From Eudorina sp. 2006-703-Eu-15 (Eukaryota; Chlorophyta; Chlorophyceae; Chlamydomonadales; Volvocaceae), in the NCBI GenBank assembly GCA_003117195.1, contig BDSI01000054.1, positions 620,001 to 684,000 on the forward strand: 64,000 bases of DNA. Direction: 5' to 3'. Each line of letters starts with the position of its first letter. Position 1 is the stretch's first letter. A model generated the notes under the pieces. It did no database searches. It was not told the origin of the DNA and saw only the letters and a program-made list of their open reading frames with translations. A program made the position numbers and the translations under genes. Shown piece after piece: positions 55,219 through 64,000 of this stretch.

Positions 55219-58097
55219 AATTCAAATCCGGTGCCCCCGAGCAGGTTTTGTGGTATCCCCCACGCGGAGGACAACACGAGGGATGCAATGTTTGACCTTC
55301 TTCTCATCTTCCCGGATACGATCCCAGCATGGCCTTTTGGGGTTGCGTCGCTGCGCTGTTGGACGCTGCAGTCGGCCGGGCGCCGCATGCAAGCTTGGGT
55401 TCCCCCTGGCAGACACCCATTATCTCCCCTTTTGTGGGGTCCGCTGTCACATACACACATCCATCCATTCAATTTAGGGGCATGACCACGTGACCCGCCA
55501 GGTGCCCTACAACATGTCTTAGAGATAAGCAGTAATCGACCGGGGTTTCGTTTGACCTACCGATGTTGAACGAGGGGCCTCGACCCCTCGACCTCTCCGG
55601 CTACGGCACCACCCGCACCCGCATGCATCCGCTCAGAACGGCTACATCACAACCCCAACCGGAGTCGAAGTGCGACCTCATGCGTGCGTGTCCGGCGGAG
55701 AGAACCCTCGCTTCTTCGGTTTCGGCCCTGTCACGGCCCCAGGCACCCAGCGCACACCCCCATACGGGCGGGTCTCTTCTCTAAACACACCATACGATAG
55801 GACCTGGCATGCGCCGCCAGGCAAAGCCGTCGCATGCATAGATATGCATTGCCCATAGGCCCCAACAACCCGCCCCCTCCCCCCGAACAATCCGTGCATC
55901 AAAACTGAGAAGCAAAGCATACCTTCCTTCCTTACATCCATCCTTGCACCGCCGCACCCGTTTGGAGAGCGACAACCAACCACATGGATGTGCAGGAAAA
56001 GTCTGTCCAGACCGCCCGGACGGCTTGGCAGCACGCTGATGCGTGGGTCCGTGCGCCGCGCGGATGCGCCAATTCCATCACGGACCAGCAGCAGCCATAA
56101 AACACACAGCCAAAAGCAGCGAACAGCAGGATTCGGGAATCCAGACTCCGAAACGCCAAACCACAAACGCAGATACATCTCCCTGCGCGATCTAGCAGCG
56201 CGGATCCGTCGCTCGGGAACGAGCCTCCCTGGACCGTGATATGCCACATGGGGGCGGTTCATATCACGCACGCACATTGCATGTCAAGGAAAACGTTCCC
56301 GGATGGCCATGATGCACAAATCGGACCGGGGCCGGCGTCGCTGCTTCACTTGCGGCACCTACCGGCGCACACACACACACCACACAGGCACATTCAAAAC
56401 TGCACGTGCGCAGACGGGGCAGACCTCCCGCCGGCTCCTGGGGACAAGGAACGAGTGGAATCAGGAAGCGAGTCCGTCGCTCCGCCGGCCGAGGCCGCGG
56501 CCTTACTCTACGGCAACTGGGCAGATAGAGGAGCACCCTACAATGATTCGGGCCCTCCATCTCACCAAGCGGTATGCACCCCAGTGCCTGTTGCACACAC
56601 ATATCAGCGCGGCGCGCCTGCTCATGAAACGCAAAAGGCATATTAGCGCGCCTCGATAACACAGCGAAGTCATGTATCAGCTCGCGCACACGAACAAAAA
56701 CCGGCGACAGCATATCCTCGACGGCCATGCGCGTCCATTTGGATATATAACCGTGCTCTTGGACCACAGCCGCACATACAACGGTACGTGGCGTCCCTAT
56801 GAGTGACTCTCTGGCTCACCGTCAAAATATCGTGTTCGTAAAACTCACCGCATCCAAAGACGCACTTCGCACAAATTCCAGGGTGGACCTCCACATGTGA
56901 GACATGGCGCCTTCGATAAACAGCCGTTTGCTCCATAGCATTTCACAGACAGAAGGCCCCGAGCCCAGACGACACGCACCCTTCATCACCTAACCCTGCT
57001 GTCCCCCCTCTGTGCCGTGCTCCCTCCACCCATCCAATTCCTTCCAGCCACCCAAACCACCACTCTGGGCAAGGGGGCACACCTGGGCAACGCATAAGCA
57101 CGTCCACGAAGGGATGCACTCCGAAGGCTGTGTTGGAGCACGGAGGCATGTGCAGCCAACCGGGCTCAGGGCAAAGGCGCCAACGAGCGCCTCCACCAGC
57201 AGTGGCGCACGCGCCACCGCCCCTTGACCACTGCACGGGGTATTTCTTGTGGGTTCGTGCGCGAGCAGCAAATTGCATGGAGCGTCCACGAAAAGGGCAG
57301 CCAAGTGCTGGGTGTGCGCTCTTCACCCCGCCCCCCGCTCACCCCTGCGCCCCTGCACACCCACCCACCTGGCGGGTCCTCTTCCTGGAGTGGACCCGCT
57401 CGCCGGGCACCCTTCTGTTCTGCCCCTCGTCTCACCTCGAGGGGGTATCCCGACAGGATGTGTCATGACGGCATCCCGATTCCCCAGCCCCTGCGAGTTC
57501 ATCCCCTCCTTCCCGCGTCAGTCCGGCCGGGATGCATGAGGTGGACATGAGGAGGCCAAGGTCTGCTGCCCCGCGTCGACCGATGTCACAAGTGTGCACG
57601 ACAGGGTGTGCTTGCAGAGACGCTGAAGAGCAGTCCGACCCCACGTGACTCTGATCCCTGGCACGGCTTGATTCGATGTGGGCGCGCCGGCTCATCATAG
57701 CGCCGGCTCATCATAGCGTCAGCGATGTGGAAGCGCCGGCTCATCCCCTGCGACCCCCGGTTCCGATTCCGCTTCGGCGCACCCACCCTCATATCGGTGC
57801 CCAAATCGCGCCACCCACATCGTCGCAGATGCTGCCCGGCCCGCACAGACACCCACAGTCAGCGGCGGCTGCCGCTGTCTGCTCTCCCACCCGCTGGCTG
57901 GTCCCGCCCTTTACCCCTTCCCGCCCTTCCTGCGTTCGCCCGCCTCCCGTCCCAACGGAGCGGTCGCCGTCCTCTCGGGGCGACCTCTCCGGGCTCCCCG
58001 TCCGGTTCCTTGCGGCGCCCTTCCACCGCATGATGGCGTTACTCCCCCCCTCCCCTCCCCTCCCTTCCTGTCTGCTGCCCATCTCCGGGGCTGCCGC

Positions 58098-60707
58098 TCA
58101 GAAGGGGTCGATGCGCGGGTCGTGCTCCGTGGCCAGCTGCTTGCCCGTGCAGAGGCACGAGGTGCACATGACCTTGGAGGAGCCCGCGCAGTAGGGGCAC
58201 AGCGCGCCGGTGGTGGGGTCCAGGCCCGAGCCCACGCAGTGACCGCACATGAGGTAGCCGGTGCCGTCGCAGTAGAAGCACCTGATGGCAGGGCGGCGAG
58301 AGTTGAGGGAGGGAGGGGAAGGGCGGGTTGGTAGCCAGAACTTGTTGCTATCAAGCGGGATTGGAGTTTGCCACAAGTGCGGCATTCATGAACGGGTTGG
58401 AGATGGGCTGCGATATAAGGCGAGGAGGGGGGTCCGCTGGTAGTGCAGAGTGCCAAGAAAGGGCCATGGGACGCGATGTGTGTGTGTGTGTGTGTGTGTG
58501 TAAAAGATGACTGAGCCGCGAGAAGCGAAGTCCAGCGTAACAGGCGATGTAGGCGACGAAAGTAAATGACGGGTGTGTGCGTGTGTGTACTGTGGCGGGG
58601 CCGCCGGCGCGCGGCGCCGCCATGGGAACTGCGCCACCCTGCCTCATTCCCGCCCGCCCGCCTTTGTTCAAACCATCAAATACCGCTGCCTGCCGCGCGA
58701 TGGCCGTCGCAGCCCAACCGCGTGCTGGGTATGCCGCATCTCCGACTCTGCAGCGCTTCCATAGTCCGCCACACCCTCCCGTCTCACCACTCCACAGCCC
58801 AACCCAACCCGCCCGCCCGCCACCCTCCATACACCAACCTATTCCTCGACCCTTCTTCCCTTCGACCCATGTCCCAACCCTTCTTCCCTTCGACCCATGT
58901 CTCAACCCTGCTTCCACTAGAGTGCTCCTCCAGTCGCACCCCAACTGCCTCAGAGACCTCCTCCCAGCACCACCCCGGCTGTGGCTTCCCGCACCTTCCC
59001 GTGCCGACCCACCTGCAAGTAACTAGACCCCGCCCGCCACTCCCTAACCTTGACTCCTGGACCCCCCCCTTACCTGTTCTTCTGCTGCTTCTCGATGTTG
59101 TTCATCTCCACCACCAGCAAGGTGGACAGCACCCCGACCGCTCCGCCGCAGAAGGACGCCACGATGGGGTCCACCTGGGCGAGCTGGCGGGGCAGGTGCA
59201 TGGACTGCACGAAGTCCAGGTAGGAAGTCCCTGGAGGTGGATGAGGGAGCGGGAGTGGGATGAGGGAGCGGGGTGAGAAGGATGCGGAGAAGGATGCCGA
59301 GTGGGATGAGGGAGTGGACGAGGAGAGGAGGAAAACGAGTGCGGGGAGGCAGGCTGGGCGGGAGGGTGAGGCTGTGGAGCATGCCCCGAGCTATGCCCGT
59401 CCCCGCCAGCGTGCTGGCCGCATGGCGGTGACGCCACAGTGGCCTGCTGCGCGCGCTGCCGATCAGGTTATGTGCCCTGGAAGGCTACGAGAGTCCTGGT
59501 GAATATTAGGAGAATACACAACACGACACAGCAGGTGCGCAGCGGCGACTGGTGCCGCCAACTTAAGTGACCGCCGAAGACGGTTCCTTCCGAGGACGTT
59601 CCCTTGCTTTTTTTGCCCCCTGTCATCAGTCCACGACAAGGCACTCCCACCGCAACAGATCCCCAAAGCGATTCGAACGCTCTCATGGAATACCAGACCG
59701 CCGTTTGGATGGGTGTGTTGCTGACCACCGCTCGGTGTCCCACTCCCGCAGGTCGTCCGCCGGGGGAGGGCTGAACCCCTCCCGGGCGCCGCTCGGTCAC
59801 GCACCTCCCAGCCCCAGCTTGACCTCCAGGATGGGGGCCGCCAACGCCCCAAAGGCGATGATCCCCGCCACCATCGAGAAATAGGCCGTGTAGTAGGAGT
59901 TGAGGGTCTTCTCCGACAGCGGGGGTAGGAAGGGCAGGGCCGAGACGAACTTCTCCTGGCTCAGCTCCACTTCCTTGCTCGTCTCGCCGCCCTGTGCGGA
60001 ATGGGTTCAGCGTGCCGACGACTTTGCGTGGAGGAGGAGCCAGGATGGCATGATAGCGCCCGGGGGTGGGGAGCGGACGCAGATCCGCGGAATGCCGTAC
60101 AGTGCGTTTGCGCGTGGTGTAAAACCAGTGGCGTTGCCCGGCGCACACACCCACGCACCTTGAGTCGCTGCTGGATGCGCAGTCGCCGGACTTCCTCCAT
60201 GAGGAGAAATATCCTGTTGCGACGCGCCGAGATGTTCTGAGAGATTTCATCCAGCTGCAGGTTGGCGAAGTCCTGCATCCCGAAACGAGCGTGCTGAGAA
60301 ACCGCCGCTGACGGTTACATTATAATCAGGCCAGATCAATTTTACCTTGACTATCTCGCTGTTCTCAATGATGCAGAAGTTTTCAAAGTCTGCAAGACCC
60401 GTCCTGTCATGCACAAACACCCACAAGTCAGGCGGAACGGCTTCAGGAGGAGCTTGCGACGCGCAGGTCGTAAGCTGCTTCTCGCGCACCCGTTGCCACT
60501 GGTGCTGGTCGTTGTTGAGGAAGAGGGCTGCGACGGCAAGTTGGGTAGGTCGCCAGCTGCCGCTGCAGCATGTACACGCCGCCGCAGAAGATCAACGCGG
60601 GTGGCCATTGGAAGGGACGGCGCGCCGGGCTGCTGCAGGGAAATGAGCGTTGGCCTGGACCCGTGGCAAGCACAGCCGGGCTTGCATTGTGCAGGCAGAG
60701 GAGCCAT
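58098..60707 (-). CDS. OR: ORANGE family protein (plastid DnaJ-type zinc-domain chaperone)
   Basis: OR proteins act in plastids, stabilise phytoene synthase and promote carotenoid accumulation. Exons 60490-60707, 60346-60403, 60159-60272, 59805-59991, 59074-59230 and 58098-58281 join in phase to 305 residues, the usual family size. The first ~70 residues are Ala/Ser/Arg/Pro-rich, compatible with a transit peptide. Conserved OR blocks follow: FENFCIIENSEIVKDFANLQ, ISARRNRIFLLMEEVRRLRI, then two hydrophobic segments (TAYFSMVAGIIAFGALAAPI and VDPIVASFCGGAVGVLSTLL) flanking LGLGGTSYLDFVQSMHLPRQ. The C-terminus is the cysteine-rich DnaJ-like domain with four CxxC-type pairs (CFYCDGTG, CGHCVGSG, CPYCAGS, CTSCLCTG) and ends DPRIDPF. 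There is no J-domain, as expected. Start and transit peptide are less certain than the rest. It is divergently paired with the nucleotidyltransferase gene. Confidence 0.93.
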
Positions 60708-60889
60708 CCTTAGCAATCGTTCGCTATGATAAAGGCACTTATCATAAACCGAAACCCACAAACCGAAACGGCCTCTCTCTTAGCATTTACTGAGAATGCT
60801 CGTCCATTCTTCGGAGCGCAGTTGGGGAGACTTTCAATCACCAGGAGTTCGCGGACTGATTACATTCCTTGAAGCTATGACGTGCAACC
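60708..60889. promoter_or_regulatory. Divergent promoter of OR and nucleotidyltransferase genes
   Basis: Only 182 bases separate the two predicted start codons, which point away from each other. Both 5' UTRs and core promoters must share this interval. It is clearly more AT-rich than the flanking exons. No TATA box or named motif could be assigned with confidence. Confidence 0.5.
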
Positions 60890-63800
60890 ATGTCAGGTCT
60901 GGGCCAGGTGCTTGAGTCTTTGGTCCAGGTGAGAAAGTGTTGTCATACATATTTTGTTAACTGTCATGTCAATTCGAGCCGTGTAAATCTGTAGGCCTGC
61001 ACGCCAACACCTCATGACTACAACAAGAGAATTTCGCTTATCCAACGAATTGAAAGGGTCTTGCAGCGATGTGGGCACGTCGAGGAGTTGAGGGTAATTC
61101 CTTATGGCAGCTTCGTCTCAGGGTTCTACAATTCAACAAGCGACCTTGGTGCGCCATTGCTCTGTAACCGAATCGCACTGTCTTGGGGCGACGTTGCATC
61201 CAACGTCGCTTTGCCCCGTTTCGCGCGCCCACCGTTCACAGACCTTGCCATCTGTGGCACGTACCCGTCAAGTCGGCTCAAGCCAGCGGCACTTGCGGAG
61301 ATTTTCCGGGGCGGCCCCGAGGTTGAAGATGTCCCGTTGGTCGGTGCAACCGTCGGTCTGGTTCCCTGGCGTCCTCACCCGACCAGTTAGTTGCAGCGTC
61401 TTCTCCCCTGCGCGAACATCATCATTTACCGCAATCCATTATGACCCTCAATACAGAAGTCAAGCAGCGTCCTGTCCGGATACCGTATTAGTCGTACGTC
61501 CAGGCGCCGGGCCTTCTCAACTACCAACCGACGCTATCGAACGCTTCCTTCCTCCGGCCCCCTCTTCGGCCCCATCCATGTCCGGCCCTGCGCTCTTCCA
61601 TAACCGCGGTCGGCGCACGCCCCATGTTGCAAGCTACGCGCTGTGCGAACTATGGGAGCGCGTCCGGACACGGCCGGGCCGGTGCCTTGAACGGTTGAGC
61701 GCGTCGTTGCCGGAGTGGAGTGTTGTTGTGACTCGCGGAGGTCCTCTGTTTCCCGTGGACCTCCTCCTCCTACTACTCCTCCCCGCCTCCTTCTCCTCCT
61801 CCTAGCTGAGATGATGAGGCTCCCAGCTCCCAGTCATGCATTCCCCCTCCGGACGCCGTACCTCCCACCCGCCACTTCCTCCCGGTCTGTTCCTCCCCCC
61901 GTTCTGGGCTTTCTGTTGTTCCCTCTGACCTCACAGCACAAGCTCGACAGGCGCACCAAGACCGACTTGCTCCGGGAGGCAGGTCGTCGGCTGCAATCCG
62001 CCGGCCTGGCCCGCCGCGGCAACATTGAGTACATCCTGCACGCCCGGGTGCCCATCATCAAGTTCGAGGACCCCACATCGGGCATCGAGGTAGACCTGTG
62101 CCTGGGCTGCGATGCCACGCCCTTCAAGGCGTGGAGCGTGGCGCGGGTGGCGTCCATACACCCCGCCTTCGGGAAGCTGTTCCGGGTGGTGAGCTGCGCG
62201 GAGCGGGCGGGGGAGGGGAAGGGAGGGAGGGTGGGCGGCCAGGAGAGTGGCCGGGACGGCTGCAAGCTGTGGGTGGAGAAACGACAGGGTAACGATGGAA
62301 AGGCAGAGAGGGGGACGACGGTTGGGATGGCTACGGTGGGGATTGTGTGACGAGGACTTCCCCTCCAGGAGGAGGAGGAGGTCCAGAGCGACCCCTCGGG
62401 GCGGAGGTCACGGGCTGTGATTCCCCAACGGATGGAACCGGAGGCCAGGGCAGTCAGCGGGGTCTCCGTTCTGCAGCTGGATTGGGTGGCCGGTGAGCAG
62501 TCTCTGCTTTTGACTGTGTCAGTTAATCAATCAGGATCCAATGCCTACCTGGGGGGGGACCGTGGTCGTGGACGTGCGGCGCCATCGGGCCGCGCTGCGT
62601 CCGCGGCGCCCGTGATGGCCTGGACACCACCAGCAGTGCGACGATATGGATGGATTGGGTTTTGGGGGTTATCAATGTCGACCAACCGGTCATAACTATG
62701 ATCCATCCGGGGGAGACTGGTGGCGGTTTCGCTGTCTTGGTTGACATGGTGGGGACTCAATCAGTTGTGGGTCTACCCACATCGCCCCCGCAGGTCAAGG
62801 TGTGGGCCAAGGCGCATTCCATCAACGACGGGGCCTCCCACATGTTCAACAGCTGGTGCCTGACGCTGGTGGTGGGTCCAAGGGGGGGGACTGCGGGTGC
62901 CAAGGGAGGGAGCCAAAGGGAGGAAAGGAAGGAGGGAGAGAGAGAGAGGGCCAAGGAACAACAAGCAGGGGTTGGAAGGCTGTAGCGGACTGCCTGAGCC
63001 AAGATCCGTTGCAGAGATGGACAGGAATGGAGGGAGGGAGAGGCCGGGGCTGGATGCGTGTAAAGGATTGTCCAGGCGCCACATCAGAGAAGCGTTTGCC
63101 GCCAGCCGCAGCCCGGTGCAGAGCTGCGATACTGGAGCCAGGCGGAGCATACAGCCCGCTCCTTGCACCGACCTCTCTGCCGCGGCTGCGGCTGGCGCTG
63201 CCGCATCTTCCCGCGGCATTACTCAGTCCGCCGGCCTTCGCACTTCCTCACATGACGTCGCAGAACCATCCCCCGCGCCGCACCACAACCCCCCTGCAGG
63301 TGATCTCCTTCCTGCAGACATTCCCGCAGCCGCCGCTCCTGCCGCCGCTGTACGAGCTTCTGTACGAGAACTCGCCGGAGCACAGCAGCCCGCGGCTGCT
63401 GCAGGGTGGCGGGGAGCTGCCGTCCCAGGTGGGCTGGGTGCCGGGCCGGTGCCTGGGGTGGGGGCGGCTTCCTGAGGCCGGTCTTTCTCGCTCCGCGGGC
63501 AGGGTTGGCCTGACGGGGTGCGTGTGGAGGCGACGTGTGAGTGCGCACGAGAGGGGCCCACGTGTGAATGGGCGCGAGAGGGGCGGGGGGAGATTCGGTG
63601 ATGTGTGTGTGGGGGGTTGGGCCGGGCCGGGCCGTTGCGCGCCGCCTCCCACCCGCTGCGCGCCGCCTCCCCTGGTTTGGCAGGCGTACGACATCATGGA
63701 GGTGCGGACGCGCAAGGCCCAGGAAGTGTACGGCAGTCGGCCGTGCAAGCCGCTTGAGGAGCTGTTCCGGGACTTTGTGGAGGACGGCAGCCGCAAGCTG

Positions 63801-64000
63801 CGTTCCCTGCTGGCCCGGGAGGGGTCATTCCTCAGGTGGGTGAGGGCTCGTTTCTCTTTTGCGGTTTCTCTGTCTTTATTGACAAAAGAGGGCTCGTTGC
63901 TCAGGTGGGGGAGGACCATTTAAAGAGGGGGCACACGGGGCTGGGGGGGTGGATGTTGGGATGTAGGGTGAAGCGCTTGCCGTTCCTGCAGTCGTCACGA
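60890..64000 (+). CDS. Non-canonical poly(A)/uridylyl transferase-like nucleotidyltransferase (3' partial)
   Basis: Predicted to add A or U residues to RNA 3' ends (Cid1/Trf4/TUTase superfamily, to which Chlamydomonas MUT68 belongs). Exons recognised: 60890-60928, 60995-61148, 61937-62188, 62794-62871, 63300-63428, 63684-63835, and an acceptor at about 63991 starting a further exon cut by the window edge. Family motifs are VIPYGSFVSGFYNSTSDL (nucleotide-binding GS motif), GIEVDLCLG (third catalytic Asp), VKVWAKAHSINDG...FNSWCLTLV and VISFLQTFPQPPLLPPL (PAP/25A-associated region). Exons from 61937 onward join in phase. The exon that should carry the DxD continuation after TSDL, between 61149 and 61936, was not found: the donor after 60995-61148 is phase 1 while the next recognised exon opens in phase 0. 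Substrate specificity cannot be told. Confidence 0.75.

Larger units (their letters stand above)
54566..58097. other. 3.5-kb region without a recognised gene
   Basis: Follows the carboxypeptidase stop and precedes the OR 3' end. It contains TGTAAC-tail repeats at 55160-55218 and 55436-55470, and open frames at 54853-55485 (plus) and 56264-56767 (minus) that I could not tie to any family. They may be transposon remnants. Confidence 0.4.

Noticed and set aside
55219..55240. Possible tRNA T-arm (TTCAAATCC)
   Set aside because: No matching acceptor stem, D-arm or anticodon arm in the surrounding 80 bases; it is part of a dispersed repeat tail.
54853..55485. 210-codon plus-strand frame
   Set aside because: It contains a dispersed TGTAAC-tail repeat and no recognisable domain; the opposite strand is equally open. 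Most likely repeat-derived.
56264..56767. 167-codon minus-strand frame with a helical-looking start
   Set aside because: No family recognised, no splice partner found, and quality falls into low-complexity Arg/Pro/Cys sequence. Left unannotated.

Overview
The window looks like nuclear DNA from a chlorophycean green alga, probably of the volvocine (Chlamydomonas/Volvox/Gonium) group. The evidence is GC-rich exons split by many GT-AG introns of about 100-1200 bases, TGTAA-type polyadenylation signals, abundant CA/TG, CCCT and GGGCA simple repeats, hydroxyproline-rich-glycoprotein-like tails and poly-Q/poly-G/poly-A low-complexity protein segments. The genus is an inference.

Layout: (1) 448-12285, minus: a large secreted protein built from three LamG/concanavalin-like units, 20 exons placed, 3' part outside the window. 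(2) 13653-15683, minus: an intronless 676-codon low-complexity open frame of unknown function. (3) 16123-17682, plus: a five-exon PYM (partner of Y14-Mago) gene, resolved to a 193-residue protein. (4) 18754-24494, plus: a nine-exon F-box/leucine-rich-repeat protein of 471 residues. (5) 24495-30343: no gene recognised. (6) 30344-35303, minus: a six-exon GH81 endo-1,3-beta-glucanase with an N-terminal hydrophobic anchor, a poly-Q insert and a long proline-rich tail. (7) 37168-42768, minus: a probable transcription factor with two B3-like domains. (8) 42920-47306: a 4.4-kb element with 15-bp terminal inverted repeats and no recognisable transposase. (9) 48343-54565, plus: a ten-exon carboxypeptidase-Y-like serine carboxypeptidase (S10). 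(10) 54566-58097: mostly repeats, no gene recognised. (11) 58098-60707, minus: an ORANGE (OR) family plastid chaperone, six exons, 305 residues. (12) 60890-64000, plus: a non-canonical poly(A)/uridylyl-transferase-like gene that runs off the right edge and shares a 182-base divergent promoter with OR.

The genes are ordinary, unrelated eukaryotic loci rather than an operon. Themes are extracellular or secretory-pathway proteins (LamG protein, GH81 enzyme, carboxypeptidase), RNA metabolism (PYM, nucleotidyltransferase), ubiquitin targeting (F-box), plastid carotenoid biology (OR) and transcription (B3-like).

The most unusual signals lie in the non-coding DNA. A ~44-bp repeat occurs five times (plus partial copies), always inside an intron, always in the sense of the host gene and always upstream of a 3' splice site. 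A second family of short repeats carries GGGTCCGCTGTAAC followed by ATT or CATT tails, as expected of 3' ends of non-LTR retroelements or SINEs. Pyrimidine-rich tandem repeats abut many 3' splice sites. Exon coordinates were derived by hand from splice signals, reading phase and domain continuity, with no transcript support.
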